DNA of 64,000 nucleotides, taken from the NCBI GenBank assembly GCA_024305405.1, contig JAKNDB010000068.1, positions 2,226,501 through 2,290,500 on the forward strand, read 5' to 3'. The notes under the pieces are model-generated. The model had not been told where the DNA came from, made no database searches, and saw nothing but the letters and a program-made list of their open reading frames with translations. Positions 1 to 11,259 of the stretch are shown piece after piece (within the stretch, counting starts at the first letter, position 1; every line of letters starts with the position of its first letter). The position numbers and the translations under genes were made by a program. The DNA is from Dirofilaria immitis (Eukaryota > Nematoda > Chromadorea > Rhabditida > Onchocercidae).

Positions 1-51
1 CAATCAATTAAATAATAACAAAGAAAACATAAAAGGTTAAATAATGCTCAC

Positions 52-537
52 TGTCGCGTATTTATTGGGTGTGAGCTGACGTCGAGGGGACCAAATGTCA
101 CCAGTGTTGGGGATTGAGTAGGGTGTAGTGGAGCTGTATTGAGAGCACACCGTGAAGCCGAAACGTTTATTACTGATTGTACTTAAGTGATAACAATAAT
201 ATTGATGATGATCACTCGTGGTTTATATCTTCCCAGAAGTGGAATTGGTTAATTCTAGCACCAGAAACACACCGGATATGGAGGAAACATTACAGTACGA
301 TTAAAAGGGGATTAGCGTGGAAAATAAGCGTTTAAACAAAAGGATGTAGATTGGTTAGATAACAACAAAAACGTGTGAAAAAAACAATTTTAAGGAATGT
401 AGATATGACTGGGATGATTCATAGTTTCATGAGCATTAATTTACAGTGAGTAATCTATTTGCTTATTTGTTTACAATAAGAAATTTATTTAATTATGTAA
501 TTGTATATTGGAGTTTCACGAATCAGCGTTCGCGACA
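52..537. mobile_element. Solo LTR with 5-bp target-site duplication
   Basis: The 486-bp segment begins TGTCGCG and ends CGCGACA, a perfect 7-bp terminal inverted repeat of TG...CA type. It is flanked on both sides by CTCAC (47-51 and 538-542). The other arm of the inverted duplication keeps the unoccupied site near 7053-7062 (CTGAG followed directly by CATTATTT), so this segment is an insertion made after the arms duplicated. No coding sequence is visible inside. TG...CA ends with a 5-bp duplication are typical of LTR retrotransposons, including BEL/Pao. An AATAAA on the minus strand near 167-172 hints at minus orientation, but that is weak. Confidence 0.8.
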
Positions 538-539
538 CT

Positions 540-1385
540 CACAGTCTTGCATACGAAATTATTTCCTCTGTTAATATAGCTGTGTTGATAACGTCATCTG
601 TAGGTATAATTCTCTTGCAATGAAGTATTCTAGCTTTCTCTTTATGTATCTTCAAAGTATATTTTCGAGTAAATTTTTTTCCGCATAAATCAGATTTGAA
701 CGGTTTCTTCCTGTATTTGTTTGATTATGTGTTATCAGATTGGAGACTTGACTGAAATTTCTACCGCGCGTATGTATTTGGTAATGTATTTTCAAATTGA
801 AGCGTTGAGTGAAATTTCTACCGCAAACATTGCATTTGAACGGTCTCTCGCCTGTATGTATTCGAATATGTCTATTCAGATCGCCGTTCCGAAAGAATCT
901 TTCATTGCATACACTGCATTCGAACGGCTCTCTCTATGTGTTGATTGTGTGCTATCAGATCGTTGCTCTGAAGGAATCTTTTACTGCATACATCGCATTT
1001 GAATGGTCCCTTACCTGTATGCTTTCGGTAATGTTTTTGCATACCGGAGTGTTGAGTGAAATTTCTACCGCAAACATTGCATTTGAACGGTCTTTCGCCT
1101 AAATGTATTCGAATATGTTCCTTCAGATGGTCGTTCCGAAGGAATCCTTTATTGCACACATTGCATTTGAACGGTCTCTCGCCTGTATGTTTTCGAATAT
1201 GTCTATTCAGAACGCTGTACCGAAAGAATCTTTTGATTGCATACACTGCATTCGAACGATTTCTCTCTATGTGTCCAATTGTGTGCTATCAGATCGTTGC
1301 TCTGAAGGAATCCTTTATTGCATATATTGCATTTGAACGGATCTGTTATTCCTAACTGTAGTAATGAATCACTTTCAGCTAGCAT
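540..1385 (-). pseudogene. C2H2 zinc-finger protein, frameshifted array
   Basis: Read on the minus strand, this encodes about eight or nine consecutive C2H2 fingers with the standard C-x2-C-x12-H-x3-H spacing and TGERPFKC-type linkers. Finger 1 (SNDLIAHNWTH) is near 1285-1345; fingers with RFFRYSVLNRHIRKH, GFLRNDHLKEHIRIH and GRNFTQHSGMQKHYRKH follow. After them come a second SNDLIAHNQ finger, RFFRNGDLNRHIRIH and GRNFTQRFNLKIH, then a degenerate finger and a final KKFTRKYTLKIHKEK. The order SNDL / RFFR / GRNF occurs twice, so the array grew by duplicating a multi-finger block. The frame changes near 1245, near 920 and near 690, and no single open frame covers the array. The tail ends at a stop right beside the solo LTR. 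C2H2 arrays of this kind bind nucleic acids. I cannot assign a target or an orthologue, and I judge the copy non-functional. Confidence 0.7.
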
Positions 1386-1740
1386 CTGAAACTATTTGAA
1401 ATGATTCACTTCATAACTTTAATTTATTATTTTCTTAAAATTTTTGAGCAATCTCAACAGTGCAAAGAGATTCCATTGATATCACTGCATATGTTGTGGA
1501 ATATTTGAACAATAATATTTCATAACCATTCGATATTGATTACTTCTTAAAAGTTTTCGAAGAATTAGAACATATTTTGAAAAGAATAACAGTTTTGCTG
1601 TTTTATTGTAATTGATCCAAAATAGAATATAACGTGTGGAATGATAAAAAATTTGATTTGAGGTGATTTTTGAATCTAAAATATTTTCTATGCTGAATTT
1701 AAAACCTATGACGTGGAAAAACAAAAAAGAAACTCACGAA

Positions 1741-3075
1741 CTGATATCTGCGATATAATTCAGACTATTATTAGTTAATGTTATGCTAAAGATAGTTTAA
1801 ACGCAAAATATTGACTATTTCAACAGAGACGACAAAAACCAATAAGGGTAAAAAACCAAAGTGGAAGATTTATAAGTATTTAATTTTCATAGTCAAAACA
1901 ATAATTTGTTCACTTACTTGTGCGATGCATGATGGCAATGTAGCTATCAGGATGTAGTAAAGAAGCAGAATATTGATTCGCAAGCAATTTCCACAATTAA
2001 TGGTAATGACTGACGTACGGATTCTGCTATGGAATTCTGAAAGATATTTGAAATAAATATTTCACAAAATATATAAATCAAATCGCAATATGTAATAAAC
2101 GTTGTACTAGTTTGTAGTTTATTTGGAAACTGATTTCAAATATTTCTATTTATAGGCAATCCTATGATGAAATAAATCATGATGCTCTTAATCTTTTGCA
2201 TAATCATGCAAATATATTTCATTCTAAATATGGCGTTGAAAAATGATTCATATAAAAAAAAGCAAATTTGAAAAGCTTGGTAATCTTTGATACTTTAGTA
2301 GATTAATGACAATTTTATCATGATTTCGTGGAAAATCATGGGTTTATGTAAATTTATGCAAATAAAAGTCATGATTGTCTACGTAATTTCAATGCAACGG
2401 ATTCCAGTGTTACCATTCAATTCATTTCTTTTTTTTTTTTTTTTATGGAACGTAAAATAGAATTAATCAAATGATTTTATTAATGAATAATTCATTGCTA
2501 GTTTGGCTAGTTGTTAACATTAAGATTTTGTTTACATTAACAATTGTTCCATTGGAATAAAATATATAACACATAATTGAAAGGTTGATAGCTGAAGGAA
2601 TATCTTTGTTTTAGAAATGTGAATCAAAATAAGCTATATTATGAGATCACTAGTTTATACCAAATATCTCATAATACAAAAATATCTTGGTTATATCAAT
2701 ATATTTATTATATTATAAAATATTTCTATTTTCCCGAAATTAATGAAATATGCAGTCATTCTAAAAAATAGGAAAATTAGAAAAAATTTTGAAAATTAGA
2801 AATAGGAAATTTATTAGAAATATTTATATTTAGAAATATGAAAAAAATTAGAAATAAATAGAAAAAATTTAGAAATATATATTTTTAGGAATACCATCTC
2901 TACATGCGCTATTATTACGTAACGTATTTGTCTGGCATGTAATATTATTTTTAGCAGCGATAGCAGAATAATTGGTCCATTATATAAGCATTCGTTTAAC
3001 GACGATCTCCTGTAGTTTTTGCCAAGGCATCAAACACTACCCGCAGTTTCGTTATAGTTTTCTGTGGATTTATCA
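1741..3075. other. AT-rich stretch without a recognisable gene
   Basis: No coding signal was found. It holds poly-T and poly-A runs (for example about 2428-2443) and short repeats of an AGAAATA-like motif near 2770-2890. It lies between the left zinc-finger arm and the retroelement pieces. Confidence 0.5.
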
Positions 3076-3342
3076 TCACCTGGTGCAGAAGATAAGCCAC
3101 TTTTTACTCTCTTCTTTCTTCACCTTTTCTAGAACTCCTTCTTGGAATAGATTTCTAAAATAAGTATCGTAGTCTTTAAAAGCTCTGGGACCTTCCTGCA
3201 TTTTCTTATTGTGTATTTCAACTGTTCTAGATGTAAGTGATATTTTTTCTGGGACAAAATCTCTACTTTTCCACAACCACCTTACATCACATCCTCTTTC
3301 ATCATCTCTAGTTATAGATCTTTGAAAAGTATTCAGTTTCAT
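3076..3342 (-). mobile_element. BEL/Pao reverse-transcriptase region fragment
   Basis: An 88-residue minus-strand frame resembles the start of the BEL/Pao pol reverse-transcriptase region. It begins with a charged segment around RSITRD, followed by a V-R-W-L-W-K block. Then comes a stretch resembling the family's 'KMQE...AFKDYDTYFRNL' region and a '...EGVLEKV' element that usually precedes the first RT strands. It is cut off after about 90 residues and the neighbouring frames are full of stops. Only a decayed piece of pol remains. Assignment rests on motif resemblance. Confidence 0.55.
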
Positions 3343-4469
3343 CTTGGCTATTTGTCATCAATCCCTTGATTTCATATCCTCCGGTTTCCAATTTTCTTCG
3401 ATTTGGTCATCGAATGGTTGTGATTTTTTGTTGCATTAATCTTTTATCTCAGATCCGATATTCTACAATGATATTGATTGAGACTTTACACTTGATTTAA
3501 TTTTTCGGATATGCCTCTTCTGACAGTATCTATTTCTAAATCCATCACAAGCCAGCCTGATTCCTCTGATTTTACAAGATTAGAAATTATTAGCTATGCA
3601 ATCGTTTCTATTCCAAATAGCACATCTTATGTTCTACATTTCTCCTTCACTGATTCCACATTCGTCTGCTGATTCCCCATCTATATGAGTTTTTTTGTTG
3701 ACATGTATAGAAAATTGGAATAGGATAGTTAAGTGATGTTCGCCAAACACAATCTTGCCACTCATTGCATCATTAAGCGCATGAGAGATTTCTACTATTT
3801 GAAAATGACTTTATCTGCAGATTGTATCATCCGATTTTGTTGTATCTGCATTTTTGTAATTGCTATTTGCCTATTTGTAAATTGGAAAGATTGTGTGATG
3901 ATAAATAAAATTTGTGAAATGATTGAAGCATTTCATGCTTCATAAAGATAACGATACAAGACGAGAATGTACAATTATATTTGCCTCATGCAAATGTTTA
4001 GTGAATTGCTAGTTTAAATTTACTCAATGATAAATAGCTTATCAATTTTCATTTCACTTTTTTCTTTTACATGGATCATTCAGGCGATAGTTGTTTAAAT
4101 TAGAAGATTCATGCTCCGAATTCAGTGTCGAAAATGTAAACAAATGACTTATTTAGGTATTTGAGAAATATCGTTCCGGAATTCTTAGTATATATTGTTT
4201 ACTTTTGTTTATAAATAAACTATTATCATTATTTTTATTCATTTAAATACCAAACGAGACATCACAATGAAATATCACTGCGTATCATATTGATTAAACA
4301 TAAATTTGGAACAAAAAATCAAATTTCCTTAACTTCTCTTTTATCAAGTTACCTAAGAAGAGATAATCAGGCAATTTTCCAATTATGGTACTCCATAACT
4401 GATTTGTCTCTAAGTTTTCTCCTAATTCTTTTAATTGGGAAAGGATGTTAATAGTTCCTTAAAAGGCGA

Positions 4470-4800
4470 TTAAATTTCTCTTGACCAATCCAAATTCTGT
4501 AACACGGTATATAAATCCAATATTCTTTTTGTTTGTCGCCATATCGAATCTTCAAATTCTTCATGGCTAGTGTAATAATTCTTTTCACTGATAGCTAAAT
4601 CGCTTATATATTCTAGTGCTTCTCCTTTCAAACATTCGGGAAGGTGCGCAAATTTCTTTGTAGCTGTCATGTCTTCTCTTTTATCAATCGTCTCTTCAAA
4701 TTATGTCATAAACAGATTCCAAAGTTTTGGATTTCCATCGCATTCTATAGTCTTCATTTCTAACGGTTTGCTTGTCATTACCAATTTCTCAATTAATTCA
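4470..4800 (-). mobile_element. BEL/Pao gag (DUF1759-like) fragment
   Basis: On the minus strand, the frame carries a 'CDGNPKLWNLF' block, an in-frame stop, then 'FEETIDKREDMTATKKFAHL', 'LPECLKGEALEYISDL' and 'NYYTSHEEFED'. This is the characteristic order of the DUF1759 gag domain of BEL/Pao elements: F-D-G-P-W, F...I, KF.YL...L.GEA, I..L, NY. It lies 5' of the RT fragment in the same orientation, as expected for one element. The internal stop at about 4690 shows that it is dead. Confidence 0.65.
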
Positions 4801-5346
4801 GTTAAGGTCCTTCCTTCCTTTTTCCATTCACTTGATTTCATAGTCAATCTTTCATATTTTGATTCTTCCTCGCATGGACAATTTTATGGATATTTCAGTC
4901 GCGGAGTGTGAATCGAATATTAGCCAAATACCACTAGTATTTCAACGGGTTGATTTGTCGTGTTAGTTGATCAGCTTACTATGGTTCGCTGAGGCAAATT
5001 GAATTGAATTGGACTGGTTGGAATTTTGTTGATGTCCAGCCGATAGTAAAAACTTTTATTTGTAAAAAGATCTGTTTCGTTATACAATAGGGTTTATATG
5101 GATTAGAAGGTGGGAATGATTTTCCCATTAGGCAGTGGGCTGTTAAGATTCAATTACAACCTAGACAAGATCCCAATCTTCTCATTGGATTAGGATGAGA
5201 ATTTGGAAAAAGATGTGAATTTTAGATAAATATTATAAGCGATTGCTAACAAAAGCATTTCTCATGGTTATGAACACCGATAAAAACAAAAACAAAAAAA
5301 GCGTGGAAACCTAAGAAATGTAAAATCGGTTAAATAATTCGTAATA

Positions 5347-5845
5347 TTATTGAGATTTATTTACAATGCGGAATTTATTTGATGGTACATTCAATCGGAA
5401 TCTCGCGATGCAAATTCTCGATAGACGAATCCGATCCTTTTCTTCTATTAGAAATGTTCGAACGTAATGCATTTTGTGATAACTGCTAAATAAGCATCCA
5501 AATAGGACTCGTATAAGTGATTTCATAATCGTCATCTTTATCTTTGACAGGCCGTAATGTTTCTTTCCACTCTTTTCTAAGGCACTTACTTTGGCGATGA
5601 TTGCATCAATTATTTTTAGATGTCCATTCATAGGCATTCTTTTTCTTTCTAGTAAAATCGACTTGTTTTTTTTTTTTTTTTTCACTTAATTCTTGCATTT
5701 CTTCGGCGCAAATATTCTCTACTTTCTCTATTATCAATTTAATTTCTGACGCAAGCTTATTGAAATTCGTTCTGATGCTTTCTGATATGGATTTTCTATC
5801 CTTCTTTCTTATTCTTTTGGTTGAATCACCTTCCCTTTTGCCCAA
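5347..5845 (-). mobile_element. Lys/Glu-rich 5' gag-like fragment of the same element
   Basis: Two overlapping minus-strand frames encode a charged, probably coiled-coil segment ('SIRTNFNKLASEIKLIIEKV') followed after a frameshift at a poly-T/A run (about 5668-5682) by another short frame. It sits upstream of the gag fragment and just inside the LTR-like repeat at 5880-6330, where a BEL/Pao gag N-terminus belongs. There is no specific domain match, so the assignment is positional. Confidence 0.35.
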
Positions 5846-5879
5846 GTAAATAACTTATTTGCTTTATGGTGATCTTTAC

Positions 5880-6330
5880 TACCGGCGGAATGGCGCGCTT
5901 TGTTACGAGAATTGCTGTTTCGTTCACTGCTTCGGTCCCCAAATTATCAACGATTTCTTCTGATCGTGAGAAACTTGACGTGAGTAATTCATTTCTTTAC
6001 AGTCCCCACAGATTTCTCATACTTTGAGAGAATCTCAAACTTGAGTAATTAAACCTTTATTACAGTAACATGATAATATATCAACGAACGGTGATTAAAA
6101 TCAATCATACAATTTTAAAGATATCATTAAGAAAAGTTTAATGATGATAGCATAATTCAAGAAAAATAAGAGATTAAAAGAAAGACGCCCATTTTGCTGA
6201 ATAAACCAGCTGCGTCAATGGACATCCTGTATAATGGTTTGGATGATTAGGACCCTCTTTTTCGTAAGCGAAGGATCCTGGTACAATTGTGGCTATAAGG
6301 AATAGGGCCTTTGTTAGCGTGTGGGAGTAC
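5880..6330. repeat. LTR-like direct repeat, copy 1
   Basis: This segment aligns with 7797-8075 in direct orientation. Shared blocks include CGACGATTTCTTCTGATC (approximately), GTAATTAAACCTTTATTAC, TCAACGAA...CGGTGATTAAAATC, and the end block TTTGTTAG-G-T-GGGGAGTACA. Copy 1 has about 190 bp (about 6100-6300) that copy 2 lacks. Both carry AATAAA on the minus strand. It lies directly upstream of the gag fragments in minus orientation, consistent with a 5' LTR. The exact ends are unclear. Confidence 0.55.
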
Positions 6331-7110
6331 AACTCATAGTTTTTTTCTACGTCATATATTTTAAATTCAACATAGAAAATAGTTTAGATTCAAAAATCAC
6401 ATCAGAGTCAAATTTTTTATCTTTCCGCACAATATTCTAAATAAAACAGCAAAACTGTTATTCTTTTCAAAATATGTTCTAATTCTTGGCAAACTTTTAA
6501 GAAGCAACCAATATCGAATGGTTATAAGGTGTTATTATTCAAAGATTCCACAGCATATGTAGTGTTATCAATGGAATCTCTTTGCATAGTTAAAACTACT
6601 CAAAAATTAAAACAAAAATAATCATCGAATCAAGTAAACTATGAAGCGAATCATTTCAAATAGTTTCAGATGCCGACTGAAAGTGATTCATCACTATAGT
6701 TAAGAATAACAGATCAATTGAAATTAAATGAATATTGTCGGATACATAGAAACAAGAAACCGTTCAAGCGCAAGGTATGTGATCAAGGATTCATTCAGAG
6801 CAATGATCTGAATCCGCGTGAGCGAATAAATACAGGCGATAAACCGTGAGAGTAATATATGCGATAAAAATTCGGCATCATGAACACCTGGATGGGCATA
6901 AACCGTGTAAGCTCAATGCATTTAGAGCAGATTACATGAAAATTGTAATTTACTGAGACATAAAAAGAAACAAGAAGATTAAGCTAAAATACCTTATTGC
7001 AAGGCAATTACACCTATAGACAAATTATCAGCACAGTGAAAATTATTTCGTATGCAAGACTCTGAGCATTATTTTACCTTTTATGTTTTCATTCTTATTG
7101 TTTAATTGAT
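6330..7110 (+). repeat. Right arm of the inverted duplication
   Basis: This matches the reverse complement of 1-1740 (see left arm). It contains no solo LTR: the region equivalent to the left-arm insertion is continuous near 7053-7062. It also carries fewer zinc-finger units than the left arm. Confidence 0.8.
6640..6900 (+). pseudogene. C2H2 zinc-finger remnant in the right arm
   Basis: A + strand remnant of the zinc-finger array at 540-1385. A finger core is still readable near 6770-6840 (CDQGFIQSNDLNPRERI, then a TGDKP linker and a stop). Fragments of other fingers lie on both sides, interrupted by stops. It is shorter and more decayed than the left copy. Confidence 0.6.
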
Positions 7111-7349
7111 TGCTAAAATTAATTAATGAGAAATGAACAGAAAATCTTTAGTTTTAATTGGATTGAGTTTCATACTGCATTCATTGCAATCAACAGTATT
7201 CCAATTATTTTATAATATTTACTTTAATTATTATAGCTTTCACAATGTTCATGAGATATCTATATGTTTTTGTTATACTCGTAATTTTTTTTTTCAGCGT
7301 GGCAAAGATGGCAATTTTAGCTTAAATCATTCACACATAAATTGTTCTC

Positions 7350-7500
7350 ATATCTTGATGAATTCCCTTTCTTGCAGGAGATTCTTCTTCACTGTTCTCT
7401 GTAATATTTCCTTTGCAACTCTAACCATCTTTCCGTATACATTTCCTTGTTACAGAGCTCGCGGAGTAATAAACTGCCACTTTATTGGCTTATTCTTGAT
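7350..7500 (-). mobile_element. BEL/Pao integrase C-terminal remnant
   Basis: On the minus strand, a frame starting near 7480 reads KWQFITPRAL, then a stop, then a segment with VYGKMVRVAKEILQRTV and KKNLLQEREF. This follows the signature of BEL/Pao integrases: W-x-F-I-x-P-R-A-P-W-x-G-G-x-[YF]-E-R-x-V-x-x-x-K...L...L...E. The W-x-G-G part is degenerate and there is a stop, so it is dead. The open + strand frame over the same region (7133-7519) is best read as its antisense shadow. Confidence 0.6.
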
Positions 7501-7796
7501 TGCCCTTCTCTTGAATTAACTTAGAGGCTAGAATGAAGTTCTTAGAGGCTAGAATGAAGTTTCGGCTAACATATTTTCTGAACGCTTGTACAAAAGTCAC
7601 AGAAGACACGTTTTTCATATATATGGCTTTTGTGACTGGAAATATGAATATAATCAATCATCCAGCGCTTTGACACTGCGCCATTGTCCTTTACTCATAT
7701 AGAACCAAAAAGGTCTACCCTGATTTTCTCGAAGGGTTTACTCGCGATGATCCTTTTCGGTGGATAAGGTGGGAACTAGGATGAGTAGTCTGGCTT

Positions 7797-8075
7797 ATGA
7801 TTCTCACTTTGGTTACGAGGTTCGGGTTTTGCTCACCGACTCAGCTACCAGATTGTCGACGATTTCTTTCTGATCATGACAAACTTGACCATCGAGTTGA
7901 ATTGAGTTATCATCGAGTGATTACAGGGTTCCTCAATTTCTTATTTCTTGCATTGGAATAAACCTCAAATTCGGTAATTAAACCTTTATTACGGTAGTTT
8001 GATGTGATACGTCAACGAATGCGGTGATTAAAATCATATGAACATTTGTTAGTGTTGGGGAGTACAGCTTTGGAC
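7797..8075. repeat. LTR-like direct repeat, copy 2
   Basis: Direct-repeat partner of 5880-6330, shorter by one internal block. It ends with GTTAGTGTTGGGGAGTACA. Together with the integrase remnant at 7350-7500 it suggests a second, mostly deleted BEL/Pao copy. Confidence 0.5.
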
Positions 8076-11000
8076 TAAAGCGTCAATTTTAGCTTACATT
8101 TTACATTATACAATAAATACACGTGAAACATGTACCTATTCATGTGAAATCCAGCACAAAAGGAAGCATCGAATTATCTGATTTTCTAATTCTCCTTGCA
8201 ATTTCAGCGACAGCATATGTTTGCTTATCATTAATTACTATTATTATTATTATCAACCTCTTATCGATATTATTAGTTTCGTACAAGGAATTTAATGGTT
8301 GATTATGATGTACAAAGTATTCATTCATTTGTATATGAATTCTTTCAAAATAAACATTATCATGCTAATTCTATTCATAATAATAATGAATTTTCTTTTA
8401 TGAAACGATAATATGAAAATTTTTCAAACTCGGGAAACAAACATGTGGCAAGTGAAAGTTTTGTCAAAATTCCTTAATTAATGAAAGATTAAAAATGCAT
8501 TATCCATTACCTTTGTAAAGCATAAAATTATTAATAGAATTATAATCTGTCCTATTTATTGAGGAAATTAAATTTCAATCATAGATATGATAATATTCTA
8601 TAGTATCAAATATTTATATCGATAAATAAATACATCATTTAGAATAAAACTTTGTTAAGTTGTCTGTTGAAGCATCTACTGAAGAAGGAATAGTCTGAGG
8701 ATTGACCAATAAGGATCAATCCTATGATTGGAAGATGAGATAAATGAACTACAGGAAAGATAATGGTACGGTAATTAACTGAGGTAAGGATTATAATTAT
8801 AACCTAAAAATGTTGCAAGTCCTATTTGAAATACATATAAAACGTTAAAGAAGGGAGAAATAACCGTCAACGAATAATCATCCATCGCTCCAATTTTCCT
8901 TTATTAAAATTATGAGAGAATTTCACAAAAGCGAAAGAGAGAGGTAGAGTAGGAAGAGAAGAGGCAGAGGGATCGAATCGGAATATTCGATCAGAAACGT
9001 TTTCACTAGCCTTAGTTTAACTTTCTTTCAAGAAGAATAGCAATCTTAAAATTTTTATATGAGATGAAACTTTTGTGATTATAATATTTCATTTTATATG
9101 AAACTTGGGAAAATAAATTTATTTCTCGAACAAAATTTTGGGGTTGAAATCCACTGAAACTTGTTTTATATGAAAAATTAAGATGCGAATAATAAAGTTC
9201 ATATTATTCAGTTCTTTAAGTATTGTTGAGGCCAATTTTTAAAACATTTTGCTAAACTTTCAATTTTAACTAACTTTACATTCGTAAAGCTGTCAACAAA
9301 ATAATGGTATAAGAAACTTACTTTTAATCAAAACAAATAAAAGCAAATCAAATTTAAAATACATATAGTATTCGAGAACTTTCAGAGAGATTTACCGCCT
9401 GAAATTAAAATGCGACAATTTAACAAACAATTTGAATTTTTCGTACTAGTTCACAATTCTTGTAAAAGTGCGATAAACGTTCTTGCTGTTCACAACAACA
9501 TTTTGATTTTAAAAAGTTTCCGAATTTGAAAATGTCTGGGAAAATGTAAAATAAAACTGAATGAATTTTAATTTAAAATAGGCAGACTTTATATAAACAA
9601 TAAATACTTAAATGCGTGCAAATTTTCCAATAAACACTAAATTATGCAAACGTTAAATTATTTTTTTCAGTCAAATGTCATTTATAAACAAATACAAATT
9701 TCTGTAGCATTGCTGAAAATTTCAAAATAATGAAATATAATTGGAAAAATTTAAAATCGCCGATATATAAAGCCTATTTCAAGAAATTGCACTCAGATAT
9801 TCCAAATAAAAGTCATGATGACGATAAGACCGCAATTTCAATTTTCTTTACTGCAAAAAGAAAAACTTTATTCCATTTTCGTCATGCATTCATATCATGC
9901 CCATCAAACTATTCAAGCAAATTTTGTCTGAAATTGGAAATGCTAACAATTTTTGATTATAGAGCTTGCAAGTGAACATTTTGAATATTTTCAGTTCGAA
10001 AAATTCAAAATGCTCTATTATATATGTATATATAAGATTCACAAATAATTGTTTGAGAAATATGCGATATGATGAATATTTGTTAAATGTTGATCTTTGA
10101 TATAATTCATCATTAAGCACAGATCGATATTGAAATTTGTTTTACAGAATTTGAATTTTTATGCTATAAATTAAATGTCTTAAATATTTACGCATTAAAT
10201 AATCAGAATATTGGTAAATTATTAATAAGTTTCTGTTCTCGTCCGTTTTGTAGGCGCTTTTGTCGTATTCCCAATGGTACTTGAAAATAATTGCTTACGA
10301 GCGTAATTTTATTGTAATATATATTTAGTAAACATGCATATAATTAGATCAACAATATGATTTGTTCACATTTTATTTTTATTGCGTATTTCACAATATT
10401 TTTGTAATCCATTTTTTTCCGGTTTTTTTTTGATTAATTTAATTTATGATTGTTTAATAGTAAACAAATAATAAGTACTGGTTACAAATTATTATATCAC
10501 CTTAACTGGTCATTATATCATTCATCAGTTAAGTGAGAAGAAGTTTGAACCTTCAATTTCTGCTTTCCTTTTCGAAATTGCAATAGCAAAGTAAAAAAAA
10601 GAAAAGAATGAAAATATTTTTGCATGAATGAGTACAACAATCAAAAATTTATTAAAATTTTATTCAATTCTTGCAAAGAAGCAAAGGAAAAAAACTTATA
10701 AAAATAATTTACCTAATTCATTCACATTTTTTTTTTTAATGGAATTCGCTTTATTACTATCTTTTTTGAACTTTTTGTTAATTAATTGCTTGAGAAATCA
10801 GCATATCCAAACATATACAGTCGAATTAAATTCATAGAAAAATCTCACTCAACAATAAACGGAAATGATTTAGTTTCATTTTGATGATATACCTGTGATA
10901 TTTTTTTGTTAATTATTTAGATTTTGGAATGATAAATTAATTTCCTCTTTTTTTTTTTTTTTTTGCTTCCATTGCATCATATTGATAATTCTTTCATTTT

Positions 11001-11229
11001 GCAAAAAAAATTTGATTTTTGTTATAAATTTCTCTTTAATAAATCATAATTTACTGAAATTAGAACTATTCAAAAAATTGGTCAACAGTGTTGAGTCACA
11101 TGTGTTTAATCCGAAATCGAGAAATGCCATTAGTTATATTTTCACGGTTTGAACTATTAATAAACCTGTTTTGCCATTTTGAAATTTCCTCTTTAAAAGA
11201 GGATGCCACTGAGTTATACGTATAAAACA
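8076..11229. other. About 3.1 kb without a supported gene
   Basis: AT-rich DNA with poly-T and poly-A runs. Short open frames (8140-8328 minus, 9730-9975 plus, 9890-10120 minus, 10628-10837 plus) have low-complexity composition, no recognisable domains and no convincing splice context. I treat them as chance frames. Confidence 0.5.
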
Positions 11230-11259
11230 ATGAAAAGTAAGACGCTCTGCTGTTTATCA

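Larger units (their letters stand above)
1..1740 (-). repeat. Left arm of a large inverted duplication
   Basis: The reverse complement of this stretch matches 6330-7110 on the + strand. Landmarks that pair are: 1-50 with about 7062-7108, 545-620 with about 6995-7056, the zinc-finger remnants with about 6700-6850, and 1385-1735 with 6340-6690. The two arms have diverged by many substitutions and small indels, so the duplication is old. The arm is longer here because it has gained a solo LTR (52-537) and keeps more zinc-finger units than the right arm. Confidence 0.8.

Noticed and set aside
721..1355. Several overlapping + strand open frames (93-99 aa)
   Set aside because: They are the antisense of the C2H2 zinc-finger array and share its repeat period.
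3733..3945. 70-codon + strand frame
   Set aside because: Lies in retroelement debris; no domain and no splice context.
7133..7519. 128-codon + strand open frame with hydrophobic N-terminus
   Set aside because: The minus strand of the same region carries a degenerate BEL/Pao integrase signature, so this frame is its antisense shadow.
7575..7645. Short inverted repeat (ACAAAAGTCACAG ... GCTTTTGTGACTGG) considered as terminator or MITE
   Set aside because: About 12-bp arms without target duplication or repetition elsewhere in the window; too little evidence.
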